This document shows, piece after piece, positions 22,661 to 33,429 of a stretch of 64,000 bases of DNA. The position numbers and the translations under genes are program-made. Each line of letters starts with the position of its first letter. The first letter of the stretch is position 1. Source of the stretch: Bettongia penicillata ogilbyi. Its lineage: Eukaryota; Chordata; Mammalia; Diprotodontia; Potoroidae. Under the pieces are notes generated by a model that made no database searches, was not told where the DNA came from, and worked only from the letters and a program-made list of their open reading frames with translations. The stretch spans positions 7,799,900 through 7,863,899 of the forward strand of contig JAJHZJ010000531.1 in assembly GCA_023548195.1 (NCBI GenBank), read 5' to 3'.

Positions 22661-23487
22661 AGAGCACAGATTGAACTGAATAGGATGGGACCATACCTTA
22701 AAAGAAATTAAGGTAAATAGTGAGAGAGAAATGTAGGGGGAGGAAAGAGAGGGAAAGGGAAGGGGGTAACTATATGTCATTTAAGAGGCAGGTAGGAGTT
22801 TTTCTTAGTGGAGGGAAAAAGAGGAGAGCTGAGAAAAAAAAAACAAAAAACAAGAAGTTTACCCTCATCACATTTGACTAAACGAAGGAGTGAAATGCAC
22901 ACTCATTTTGGTATGAAAACCTATCTTACAGTATAAGAAAGTGGGGGAGAAGGAGATATTGCAAGGGGGGGATGATGGAGGGGAGGGCAAAGGGAGGAGG
23001 GAGCAATTTGGGGGAAGGGACAGGATCAAGAGACAGGGGAGAAACAATGAGGGGCAGGTTAGGAGGGATGGTAATCCAGTTAGTCTTACACAACACGACT
23101 ATCAGGGAGGTCATTTGCAAAACTACACAGATATGGCCTATATTGAATTGCCTGCCGTCCCAAAGGGAATGGGTGGGGAGGGATTGATGGGGAGAATTTG
23201 GAACTCAAAGTTTTAGGAACAACTTTTTAGTATTGTTGTTGCTACTAGGAAAGAAGACATACAGTTAATGAGGAATAGAAAGTCATCTGGCCCTACAGGA
23301 GAAAAGAGAAGATGGAGACAAGAGAAGGGAGAGATGACAGAAGAGAGGGCAGGTTGGAGATAGGGAAAATTAGATTGCTTGGGGTATTGGGGTGGGGGGA
23401 GGGGATAAAAGGGGAGAAAATTTGGAACCCAAAAATTTGTGAAAATGAATGTAAAAAATTAAATAAATAAATAAAATTAAAAAAAAA

Positions 23488-23500
23488 AGTTACAAATATT
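23488..23500. repeat. Target-site duplication of HAL1 copy 3, right
   Basis: Exact 13-base copy of 20516-20528, following the poly(A) of copy 3. Confidence 0.9.
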
Positions 23501-23573
23501 ATCTTTCCATGTAGGATTGTAAAGAGTTCAACTTCAGAAAGTCCCTTATGATTTCTCTTTGCTGTTTACCTTT

Positions 23574-24684
23574 TCAAATTTCTCTTGATTCTTGTGTTTG
23601 AAAGTCAGATTTTCTATTCAGTTCTGGTCTTTTCATCGAGAATTCTTGAAAGTCATCTGTTTTATTGAATGACCCTTTTTCCCCCTGAAGTATTGTACTC
23701 AGTTTTGCTCGGTAGGTGATTCTTGGTTTTAGTCCTAGTTCCTTTGACTTCTGGAATATCATATTCCACTCCCTTCGATCCCTTAATGTAGAAACTGCTA
23801 GATCTTGTGTTATCCTGATTATATTTCCACAATACTTGAATGTTTCTTTCTAGCCGCTTGCAATATTTTCTCCTTGACCTGGGAACTCTGGAACTTGGCC
23901 ATAATATTCCTAGGAGTTTCTCTTTTTGGATCTCTTTCAGGTGGTGATTGGTCGATTCTTTCAATATTTATTTTATCCTCTGATTCTAGAATATCAGGGC
24001 AGTTTTCCTTAATAATGTCATGAAAGATGATGTCTAGGCTCTTTTTTTGATCATGACTTTCAGGTAGTCTCATTTTTAAATTGTCTCTCCTGGATCTATT
24101 TTCCAGGTCAGTTGTTTTTCTAATGAGATATTTCACATTGTCTTCTATTTTTTTTTCATTCTTTTGGTTTTGTTTTGTAATTTCTTGATTTCTCATAAAG
24201 TCATTAGGTTCCATCTGTCCCATTCTAATTTTTAAAGAACTATTTTCTTCAGTGAACTTTTGAACTTCCTTTTCCATTTGGCTCATTCTTCTTTAGAAAA
24301 CATTCTTCTCACTGGCGTTTTGGACTTCTTTTGCCAATTGAGTGAGCCTATTTTTCAAGGTGTTACTTTCTTCAGCATTTTTTTGGGTCTCCTTTAGCAA
24401 GCTGTTGACTTGCTTTTCATGATTTTCTTCCATTGCTCTCATTTCTCTTCCCAGTTTTTCCTCCACCTGTCTTAACTTGATTTTCAAAATCCTTTTTGAG
24501 CTCTTCCATGGCCTGAGACTACTGCACATCCACTTTGGAGGTTTTGGATGCAGAGGCCCTTACTCCTAGGTTTTCCTCTGATGGCATGCATTGCTCCTCC
24601 TCATCTGAAAGGATGGAAGAAAATACCTGCTCACCAAGAATGTAATCTTCTCTTGTCTTATTCTTTCCTCCATTTTTTGGGCAT
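23574..24684 (-). pseudogene. HAL1 copy 2 ORF1 relic
   Basis: The ATG at 24684-24682 is followed by a broken N-terminus. Coiled-coil pieces (QVEEKLGREMRAMEENHEKQ), an RRM-like part (RRDNLKMRLPESHDQKK, which has lost residues compared with NLKIMGLPES) and a C-terminal part (LGLKPRITYRAKLS) occupy different frames. The gene ends with TGA at 23574-23576. Not functional. Confidence 0.8.
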
Positions 24685-25393
24685 TTTTCCAGCCAGTTAC
24701 TTGACTTTTGAGTCACTTGTCAAGAGGAGGATATACTTTGGGGGACCTGTAAGTACCACCTCCAAGGTGGCACAGTCAAGGTAGAGTAGTTACTCCTCTC
24801 CTCTCCTGCATGCTGGTCTGGGAGCAACCAAAAACTTTTCTATCCAGAGTCTGCAAGTAGTAGAATTCCCCCTCCATAGCTGCCTATAGCTCTGCCAGCA
24901 CTCCTCCTCACTCCAGCCTCAGAACTAGGCTCAGGGCTGAGATTCAGATTAGTGACTCCATTCCCCCAGGGGCTTTAGGTGGAGGGCTCCACAAATGGTG
25001 CTACTGCTGCAGTGGCTGTTGCTGGGGGGCCAGACTGCAGTTCCCTTCTTATCTAAATGAAAAAGCTTTCTCACTGACCTTTTAAGCTTTCTTTGGCATT
25101 TTTGGATTGAGGGATCTGAGAACCATTGCTGCTTCTGGGGATTATGCTCCTAAGGCATATTCTGGTTCTGTCCCTGTCCTGGCTGAGGCTGGGCTGGGCT
25201 CCATGGGCTGCACTTCATTCCGTTCCCCATGCAAAAGACCTTTCCTGTTGACTTTCCAGGCTACCTTGGTTTGGAAATCACTTTCACTCTGTTGTTTTGT
25301 GGTTTTTGCTGCTCTAGAATTTGTTTAGAGTCATTTTTTACAGATGTTTTATAAGCTGTTGGGGAAGAGCACATTTAGAGTTGGCTCCGCCCC

Positions 25394-25408
25394 TAACAGC
25401 AGTGTTTT
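25394..25408. repeat. Target-site duplication of HAL1 copy 2, right
   Basis: Exact 15-base partner of 19571-19585. It directly follows the element 5' end (+ strand CTCCGCCCC). Confidence 0.9.
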
Positions 25409-26229
25409 CACAAGAACATAAAATATGGAGTGGGAGTGGGGAAGATTTCCTATTTGACAAGAACTGCTGAGGAAACTAGAATGCAATTTATCAGAATGTA
25501 GATTCTGACTAGACTCTTACCCTATATACCATAAGAAGTTCTCAATGGATATGCAAAGTAAATATAAAAATACAAATCATCAAAATGAATCTAAGGAGAA
25601 TATCTAAAGGTTTTTTTTACAACTTTGACTTAGGGGGATATTTCATAGCCAAACGAGATAGCGGTAATTCTTAAAAAGAGAAAAGACAGTTTTCACTACA
25701 TTAAATTAAAAGGCTTGTGTGAACAAGATCAGTGCAGTTTGCTTAAGAAGGAAAATTGACGAATTGAGAATAATCCTGGCATGAAATCTCTATATGGAGA
25801 AACTATAATTTATTCTTTCTTAATATTCCTGAATCTTGATTTATTTTTGCTAGAAAGTTGTCTAACTTAAAGCTTCCTGTAGAGGCCAGCCTGACCTCAG
25901 AGAGACTCCATGGATGGTTGTATGGAATGCAGGATGCTACCCAGTGCTTTTCTTTGGGTTCTCAGGTTTTGTTTTGGGCCACCCAGATCAAATTGACTTA
26001 CCTACCGGTATACATCTTTAACTGCCTTTCTCTTGGAGACTGACTGCTGCCTGTGTGAAGTCAGTCATGCACATATCTTTGTGTTCTTGTCTGAACTCTA
26101 TAATAATATAAACTCACAAAGACTCCTTTCAGGTTCTCTCCCTACCAAATGGCCTAATGCATTTTTTTGTAAAACTTATTGGGATTTTGGGGTTTGTCTA
26201 ATGACATCTGCTAAATGTGTGGAATCCGA

Positions 26230-26345
26230 GAACTGGCTTCAGCAGTTGAGAGGAACTGTGTCAACTCCTGACTCTGATGCTGGTTCTGTGACTCTGGTCA
26301 AGTCACTTAACCTCTCAAGCACCTCTCTAAAACTGTAAATTGCAG
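26230..26345 (+). repeat. MIR-like SINE, head half
   Basis: CTGGTTCTGTGACTCTGGTC followed by AAGTCACTTAACCTCTCAAG is the tRNA-derived/core portion of an old SINE. Confidence 0.55.
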
Positions 26346-26600
26346 AGCAGGTATCAACCTGCATTGGTAGCAAGAGTTTTCTAATTGGGAGTTTTCGATA
26401 AAAATGAAATTATATATTAGTCCTATCCAAGATACGTAAGGGATTAATATGTAAAACTAGAAACTACTCTCTAATAGATAAGTATTCAAGGCTGTAAACA
26501 GATTTGAAAAGAAGAATTGCAAATCATCATCAATAAACATGAAAGACTGCTACAAATAACTCAGAAAAGTGCCAGTTAAACCAACTTTGAGGTTTTATTG

Positions 26601-26899
26601 TCACATCTCCTGATCACCAGTCTCCAGGGAAAGAAAAGAAACCTTCGCACCTCTCTTGAGGGCATCATTTCCAGCCTGGTCTCTCCTTCCTTGAAGGGAA
26701 GAGAGTATCACCATTCCTGTTCCAAGTTCTTATTGCCTCATCAGAACTGCTGAACACTCTGAAAGGACTTTCCACAGAGATCATAATAGTACTATACTTA
26801 ATACTTTCAGAGATCTCAATACTTTGAAAATCTCTCAGAATTTTTCATTTAATGATTAACAAACTCCCCCTGGTCAGGCCTTCCCCATTACATTGATTC
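26601..26899. other. Unrecognised segment between L1 and HAL1 copy 4
   Basis: No gene seen. L1 text fades near 26615. The rest (CTCTTGAGGGCATCATTTCC and onward) matches nothing I know. Confidence 0.3.
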
Positions 26900-27895
26900 T
26901 TTTTTTTTTTATTTAACTTTTTACATTCATTTTCACAAAATGTTGGGTTCCAAATTTTCTCCCCTTTTCTCCCCTCCCCCTACCCCAATACACCGAGCAT
27001 TCTAATTTTCCCTATCACCAATCTGCCCTCTCTTCTATCCTCCCTCCCTTCTCTTGTCTCCATCTTCTCTTTTCTCCTGTAGGGCCAGATGACTTTCTGT
27101 TCCCCATTAGCTGTATTTCTTATTTCCTAGTAGCAACAACAATACTCAACAGTTGTTCCTAAAACTTTGAGTTCCAAATTCTCCCCATCCCTCCCTCCCC
27201 ACCCATTCCCTTTGGGAAGGCAGGCAATTCAATATAGGCCCTATCTGTGAAGTTTTGCAAATGACTTCGATAATAGTCGTGTTGTGTAAGACTAACTGTT
27301 ATTTCCCTCCATCCTATCCTGCTCCCCATTGTTTCTATTCTGTCTTTTGATCCTGTCCCTCCCCAAGTGTTGACTTCAAATTGCTCCCTCTTCCCATTGC
27401 CCTCCCTACCATCATCCCCCACCCCCCTTGCTTATCTCCTTCTCCCCAACTTTCCTGTATTGTAACATAGGTTTTCATACCAAAATGAGTGTGCATCTTA
27501 TTCCTTCCTTTAGTTGAATGTGATGAGGGTAAACTTCTTTTTTTCTCAGCTCTCCCTCTTTTTCCCTCCACTAAAAAGTCTCCTGCTTGCCTCTTGAATG
27601 AGATATAATTTACCCCATTCCATTTCACCCTCTTTCCTCCCACTACATTTCTCTCTCATCATTTACCTTAATTTCTTTTAAGATATGGTCCCATCCTATT
27701 CAATTCACTCTGTGTTTTCTGTCTCTGTGTGTGCGTGCATGTGTGTATGTGTGTGTGCATAATCCCACCAACTACCCAGATACTGAAAAATTTTAAGAGT
27801 TACAAATATTGTCTTTCCATGTAGGAATGTAAACAGTTCACTTTTGGTAAGTCCCTTCTGACTTCTCTTTGCTATTTACTTTTTCATGCTTCTTC

Positions 27896-28992
27896 TCATT
27901 CTTGTGTTTGAAAGTCAAATTTTCTTTTCAGCTCTGGTCTTTTCATCAAGAATGCTTGAAAGTCCTCTGTTTCATTGAAAGACCATATTTTCCCCTGAAG
28001 TATTCTACTCAGTTTTGCTGGGTAGGTGATTCTTGGTTTGAGCCCTAGTTCCTTTGACTTCTGGAATATCCTATTCCATGCCCTTCGATCCCTTAATGTA
28101 GAAGCTGCTAGATCTTGAGTTATCCTGATTGTATTTCCACAATACTGAAATGGTTTCTTTCTAGTTGCTGGCAATATTTTCTTCTTGACCTGGGAATTCT
28201 GGAATTTGGCCACAATGTTCCTAGGAGTTTATTTTTTTAGATCTCTTTCAGGCGGTGATCGATGGATTCTTTCAATATTTATTTTGCCCTCTGGTTGTAG
28301 AATATCAGGGCAGTTTTCCTGGATAATTTCATGGAAGATGATGTCTAGGCTCTTTTTTTGATCATGGCTTTCAGGTAGTCCCATAATTTTTAAATTGTCT
28401 CTCCTGGATCTGTGTTCCAGGTCATTTGTTTTTCCCATGAGATATTTCAAATTCTCTTCCATTTTTTCATTCTTTTGGTTTTGTTTGGTGATTTCTTGGT
28501 TTCTCAGAAAGTCATTAGACTCCATCTGTTCCATTCTAATTTTGAGAGAACTATTCTCTTCAGTGAGCTTTTGAACCTCTTTTTCCATTTGGCTAATTAT
28601 ACTTTTGAAAGCATTCTTCTCCTCATTGGCTTTTTGAACCTCTTTTGCCAATTGAGTGAGGCTATTTTTCAAGGTGTTATTTTCTTCAGCATTTTTTTGG
28701 GTCTCCTTTAGCAAGGTATTGACCCGTTTTTCATGCTTTTCTTGCATCTCATTTCTCTTCCCAGTTTTTCCTCCACCTCTCTCACTTGCTTTTCAAAATC
28801 CTTTTTGAGCTCTTCCATGGCCTGAGCCCACTGGACATCCACCTGGGATGTCTGGGATACAGAGGCCCCGCCCTCCACGTCTTTCCCTGATGGTAAGAAT
28901 ATTTCCTCGTCATCAGAATTGAAAGGAGGGAACATCTGCACCCCATCAAAATAGCCCTCTATGGTCTTATTTTGCTTCCTTTTTCTGGGCAT
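27896..28992 (-). pseudogene. HAL1 copy 4 ORF1, two lesions
   Basis: The ATG at 28992-28990 opens MPRKRKQNKTIEGYFDG, then an acidic linker and coiled coil. A 4-base loss near 28745 shifts the frame. The gene resumes at MQEKHEKRVNTLLKETQ and runs through the RRM-like domain. A nonsense TAA at 28229-28231 replaces the Glu codon in KRETPRN. The same frame then continues through the C-terminal domain (NTIRITQDLAAST, RITYPAKLS, KFDFQTQE) to the stop at 27896. Otherwise well preserved. Confidence 0.9.
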
Positions 28993-29147
28993 TTTCCCAG
29001 CCAGTTATTTGACTTCTGAGATTCCTGTCCACCCCCGCCTAGATCTGCCCAGCTAGTGCTTGGAGTCTGAGATTCAAATGCTGCTTCCCAGTCTCAGGGC
29101 TATCAATGGTGGAAGCAGCTGCTATTCAATGTGAGCTTAAGTTCTGG

Positions 29148-29292
29148 TGCTTTGGTAGGGGCAGGGCCGCCTCCCAGGCTCAGTTCCCCCAGGGGCTTTA
29201 TGCAGAGACCTTCAGTAATGGAGCGGGTGGGGGCAGGGCCACCTCCCAGTCTCAGCTCCTTCAGGTGTTTTTTGCAGAGACCTTCAATAATG
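29148..29292 (-). repeat. Two tandem monomers in the HAL1 copy 4 leader
   Basis: Two units of about 72 bases. Each in element sense carries CATTACTGAAGGTCTCTGCA (or close) and CTGAGCCTGGGAGGCGGCCC-like text, against three units in copy 3. Confidence 0.75.
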
Positions 29293-29722
29293 AAGATCTT
29301 GCCTGCTAGGGGAGTCCCGGGGCTGCTGCTGCCTCTGCCACTGCCTCCCGAGGGGCCCCGAGTCACGGTGACACCCCGTTTCCCTCTCGGCCAGCCCAGA
29401 TGTCTGTCTCAGTGACCTGTAGCGTCTTTGGGTGGAGGGACCTTCCTGGCCGCAGGGACCTTCCTGGCCGCCGGAGGTTCCGTCCTTGAAGCCTGCTCGG
29501 ATCTGCTCCTCACGGCCACGCGGCCAGGGCAGCTCAGGGGTGAACTCTGCTTTCTGGGGCGCGACGGACCCTGGGGACGGCTCTCCAGGGCTCTCTGGGA
29601 CAGAAATCTTTTCCACTGTGTTTCTGTGCCCCTTGCAGTGATCCAGAATTTGTGGGGGAGTTCTTCTTGCAGGAAATATATGGGCTGTGGGTTTGGTGCT
29701 AGTATACGTGAGTCTTTCTACT

Positions 29723-29734
29723 CCACCATCTTGG
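29723..29734 (-). promoter_or_regulatory. YY1-type motif in HAL1 copy 4
   Basis: Element sense CCAAGATGGTGG. The core AAGATGG is kept, with one base changed from the other copies. Confidence 0.55.
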
Positions 29735-30069
29735 CTCCACCCCCTGTCACCTTTATTATTATTCCATCTCTCTTTCCTCTGTACTCAAGGAGCTTCCTTT
29801 GTAAAAAGATTAAAAAGGGGAGGAAAGGAAAACCATTAAACACAGCAGTCATGTCTGACATTTTCACATTCATAGTCCTACCTCCACTTCTGTAATGAAA
29901 AGAAGGGAAGTTCATTTTCTGAAAACTCCAGTGAGGCCAAACTTAGGCCTTATAATTACATAATGATGGTTTTCATTTCTTTGATCTTTAAGTTTTCATT
30001 GTTGTCATTGTGTTTTCCTAGGTCCATCTGTTAATACCAGTATTCTGGAATATGACTTGGTTACATATG

Positions 30070-30425
30070 TAATTCTACTACAGGATGCCAGCAGATTGCA
30101 ATACATTACAGATAGGAAATCATGAAGGAGAAATAGAGTAAAAGATATCATCAAAGAGCGTATGAATGAAAAAGAAAATGGATTGGTCATGTAGCCACAG
30201 AAGAGGGCTAAGCAATGGAGAGACTGAACTGCACTAGCATCCTTTCAGTGTTATGAAGAAAGTGCAGGCACCTCCTGATACATTGAGTTAAATGCCCTGT
30301 GGTAAACGTCTAAGGAGGTTGTGAACAAGAATTGCATCTGATGTGTGGGCATGGATTGGTTGTGATCTGCATCTTTGACTGGACTATCCACATTTATGAG
30401 ATCACAGTTCCATTTGAGTGAAAGA
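30070..30425 (+). mobile_element. Possible RTE-like LINE remnant
   Basis: Translates in part to a charged KENGLVM/KRAK-type string in the manner of the RTE ORF C-terminus ('krkw-GHv-rr'). Very diverged and uncertain. Confidence 0.3.
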
Positions 30426-30429
30426 GAAA

Positions 30430-30965
30430 ATTAAAGAGATCATTAGTGAACATCTAGAAAATTAAGAGCTGATTACAGAAAGCCAATGTAGCTTCATTAA
30501 GAAAAGGTTCTAATAGTCTAAATTTAGTTGTTTCTTTGAAAGAAACACTAAATTGGTTGCTCAAAGAAACGTAGATAAAATTTACCTATATTTTGAGAAA
30601 TAGTTTGATAAAACCTTTCCAGCTATCTTTGTAGACAATATAGAGAAATATGAACCTGATTATAGTACAATTAGATGGGTTTGGAATGAGCTGAATGTCC
30701 AGACCCACAGATTGATCATTAATAATTTTGCTTTACCTGAGTGCAGAACTAGTAGCAAATGGGTAGAAGTAGCAAAGAACCACATTTAGACTTGATGTAA
30801 AGAAAAAAAAATTCTAGTAATCAGAGAACTTTCTTAAAGTAGAATGGGCTGCCTTGGGAAGTGGTAGATCTTTCTCATTTGAGATTGTAAGAATCTCAAT
30901 ATCTTCCCTGCCAGGGAGGCTCAAATTAAATTGACTTATCTTGTCAAAGTGGGCATGCAGAAATG
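30430..30965 (+). mobile_element. L3/CR1-type LINE, ORF2 and 3' end, internally deleted
   Basis: AGCCAATGTAGCTTCATTAA, GAATGAGCTGAATGTCCAGA, then AGAATGGGCTGCCTTGGGAA match the L3/CR1 reverse transcriptase and 3' end consensus (gtcagcatggctttatcaa; ggaatgggctgcctcgggag). A large internal segment between the RT piece and the 3' end is missing. Confidence 0.65.
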
Positions 30966-31511
30966 GCTGAGAGTTCTTTTACCAGTGTGGAGAGTTTGAA
31001 TATCAATTGGATACTAGTTCCCCAAGTAAGAATTTACTACACCACTACTCCTAATCCCACTCCCATGAATCCTGTACCAGGTCTATAACCCTGATCTACA
31101 GTGTCCAGGCTTCTTGCTGTCTTCTTTAATACTTGGTCCTGTGTGACTTGGATAAGAAGTTTGTAAAAACCCACCACCACCGTGTTTTACTGGTTTTCCA
31201 CTAGTCCCCAGAAGACCTGCTTCCATCATCCCTGCCTTCTCAGTAAAACTGGTTACTGTCTAGTGCTCTGTGCTTCCTTTAAATGTAGGTTGGAATCCTG
31301 AACTTCACCTCAAGCCCCATTGACAGATCTTTAAGCAAAGTTAAGATGACCACTTGGGTATTTTGTTGTAGGGTAGACTTTTCTCATTTGGGTTGTATTT
31401 GGGTATTTCAAGAACTTTCTAATTCTGAATTTCTGTGATATATATATGTGAAGTCTGTATCTGTAGACTGGTTTCGCAGTGTGCTGCCTATAATGCTGGA
31501 TGGGCTGATGA

Positions 31512-31710
31512 AGAGGCAGTGTGATATAGAGGAAAGAAAACTGGTTTTGAATTTAGGGGGACTTGATTCAAATACTGCTCTACTATCTCTGTGACATTGA
31601 GCAAAGTTGCTTAACCTTTCTCTACCTGAGTTTTTTCATCTGTTAAATAGATTTGAGCTAGGGTGAAGTAGGATGTCCCTTCCAACTATATATATTTATG
31701 ATCCTCTGAT
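31512..31710 (+). repeat. MIR/CORE-type SINE
   Basis: AAGAGGCAGTGTGATATAGA, TTGATTCAAATACTGCTCTA, GTTGCTTAACCTTTCTCTAC and GATGTCCCTTCCAACTATAT give head, B-box region and core in order. Confidence 0.65.
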
Positions 31711-31759
31711 CATCTGAAATTCTTTGAGCAGATTTAAGGAAAGTCACTGATTGTTGGAT

Positions 31760-32750
31760 GTACAGAGAATAATTTAATCTTTGTACATGGGGTAAGGGGT
31801 GTTTGAGAAAGAAGGGATATTAAAGGAGACCAAGGGAGTTGAGAAATAGTCCTGTCCTTAGATTGATTTAAAGATAAACTAGGAAGGGAAACTAGAAACA
31901 ACTATGCTGTTTATCTGCTTTAAGTTTCCTAGTTTGCATATAATTTATACACTGGAGTTCCTTTTCACAATACTAAAATAATTTGCCTATTTTAAATGCT
32001 TACAGACTATATTGTACTGGTATCGACAGAGACTCTTGTAGGGACTTAACGTTTGGAGCACAAATCCTTGATTGCCTGGATAGCTGAGGAAATTTACCCA
32101 AGGGTTGATGAAGCCAACTAGTAATCCTTTAGTTTGGGGGTTGTCTTAGGCTGCATTTTGTTATAAGTTCCACCCATCGTATTAGAAAAGTCATCATTTT
32201 TCTGCCTTTTAGTAAGCAAGGTTACATGAAAATGCTTAGTTCTTTTTAGGTACATAGAAACAGCATTCAGTTGACGAAAATAGGATTTAAATTCCATAAG
32301 CAATTCTAACTTAGATTTTAACTGTCTTATCTGGGACACATTTAAATGGTATCCTTACTAAAATTAAATTAAGCTGCACATAAACGTCTTTCTTCTTTTG
32401 CTCTCATTTTTGTTCTTTGCTCTCCTTCAAGATCTTTATTTATCATGAAACACTGAGATTATGTCAGTTATAAGTTAAATTTTCTTCCTTATTAAGAAAG
32501 AAAAAGCTTCCCTGGAACCAGTTACTTTTTTCCTATGTGGGGCAATTTTCTTCAGCTTTCAGAAATACTAACTGAAAAATTGAAAGTTAAACTCATCTTT
32601 TTTGGCACAAATGTGGGATTAATCTATAGTATGAATTGTAACAACACAATCTTTCTCTTTCCTATTTTTTCCATGGTGTAAAAATATGATTTTAAAAAAT
32701 GTGCAGCTCTTTATTTTACAATGATTTTAAACAACAATTTCTAGGGAAAA
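31760..32750. other. Unique AT-rich DNA, nothing recognised
   Basis: No conserved coding string. Short open frames on both strands are compatible with chance. Confidence 0.3.
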
Positions 32751-32754
32751 AGGG

Positions 32755-32910
32755 CGATACTAGAAAGATAGAGCATTTATTAAAGTCCTGCTGTGTGCCC
32801 AGACACTGTGCTAAGTGGTAGAGATGAGTGCTGGTATCAGCAAGCAAGACAGTGACTGCTCTTCAAGGCATTTCCATTCTAATGGGGGAAACCAACATAT
32901 AAAAGGGAGG
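32755..32910 (+). repeat. Ancient interspersed repeat (TGTGTGCCCAGACACTGTGC class)
   Basis: The pattern CTGCTGTGTGCCCAGACACT followed by GCTAAGTGGTAGAGATGAG is shared with 8104 and 41100. Directly followed by an L2 3' end. Confidence 0.5.
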
Positions 32911-32934
32911 GGTAGTTTATTTGTCTCCCCATTA

Positions 32935-33225
32935 CTGGAAATACTTGGCCTTTCATTTCTACCTCCTGCTTCCTTCAAGACTAAGTTCAAAGCCGACCTT
33001 CTGAAGAAAGTTGTTCCTGGACTTTCCCTCCCTTCTCTTAGTGCCTTCCTTCTGAAATTACCTCCTGTTTACACTGTATATGTCTCAAACATATATTTTA
33101 TTTTATTGCACATTGTCTCCCTGTTAGAACATGAACTCGTTGAGGGCAGTGATTTTGTCTTTCTTTGTATACCCTTTGTATACCCAGTGCCTGGCATAAT
33201 TAATGCTAATAGATGTTTATTAACT
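32935..33225 (+). mobile_element. L2-type LINE 3' end
   Basis: TTCCTTCAAGACTAAGTTCA, GAACTCGTTGAGGGCAGTGA and TACCCAGTGCCTGGCATAAT occur in consensus order. Confidence 0.75.
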
Positions 33226-33429
33226 GACTATCTGATGGTGGCATGGTGTGGAGGTGGGCAAGAGGTAGGTGGAGTTCTAGTTCCTGGGAAAATGAGGTGC
33301 TTGGAATCAAAGGTTGTGGGAGAGAGGTGAGGCTGATGACAAGAGTGTAGGCAGTTTGGTAAGAAGTTGGAGAGGAAGTAACTTTTGGAGCCAAGTTCAA
33401 GGTGAGATGGTGAAAGCTCAGCTATTAGA

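Larger units (their letters stand above)
20529..23487 (+). mobile_element. HAL1 copy 3 (inner), full length, youngest-looking
   Basis: A 2.96-kb element with 5' end GGGAGCCAAGATGGCGGAGT. A GC-rich leader with monomers (20529-21368) precedes ORF1 (21369-22465 with one frameshift). A 3' UTR with a CA tract and G/A-rich text (22466-23450) follows, then an A-rich tail from about 23450. A perfect 13-bp duplication flanks it. There is no ORF2, so it must borrow L1 reverse transcriptase and endonuclease. It is inserted in the sense opposite to copy 2 and the same sense as GALNT1. Many CpG dinucleotides remain in the leader, which suggests recent insertion. Confidence 0.95.
19586..25393 (-). mobile_element. 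HAL1 copy 2 (outer), interrupted by copy 3
   Basis: An antisense ORF1-only element in two blocks, 19586-20528 (3' UTR) and 23501-25393 (ORF1 and leader). HAL1 copy 3 sits between them. A 15-bp target-site duplication flanks the whole. The leader belongs to the older type shared with copy 1 (ACTCTAAACAAATTCTAGAG). About 25 bases near the 5' end, including the YY1 motif, are missing. At the 3' end an extra 55 or so bases lie between the normal terminus and the poly(A). Confidence 0.9.
18871..26600 (+). mobile_element. Degenerate L1, split by nested HAL1 insertions
   Basis: L1 ORF2 sequence is present at 18871-19585, resumes at 25409-25790 after the HAL1 block, and appears again at about 26400-26600. 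The first part covers the reverse transcriptase catalytic region. Where active L1 has FADD, this copy reads FPGN before MIVYLEYP, so the catalytic aspartates are gone. The join at TAACAGCAGTGTTTT (19571-19585, repeated 25394-25408) restores continuous L1 text. This L1 is therefore older than both HAL1 copies inside it. The material at 25790-26400 is foreign or unrecognised. Confidence 0.75.
26900..29744 (-). mobile_element. HAL1 copy 4, full length
   Basis: The antisense 5' end is at 29744 (element sense GGGGGTGGAGCCAAGATGGT). The type B leader covers 29744-28993, ORF1 28992-27896, the 3' UTR with GT tract 27895-26911, and a T run (the poly(A)) 26900-26910. No convincing target-site duplication was found: the left flank reads CCCCATTACATTGATTC and the right TGTCACCTTTATTATT. 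Confidence 0.92.

Noticed and set aside
32815..33330. 171-codon open frame on +, the longest outside HAL1 and its relics
   Set aside because: It spans an ancient repeat and an L2 3' UTR end to end, so it is chance openness over non-coding repeat. The first codon is not a supported start.
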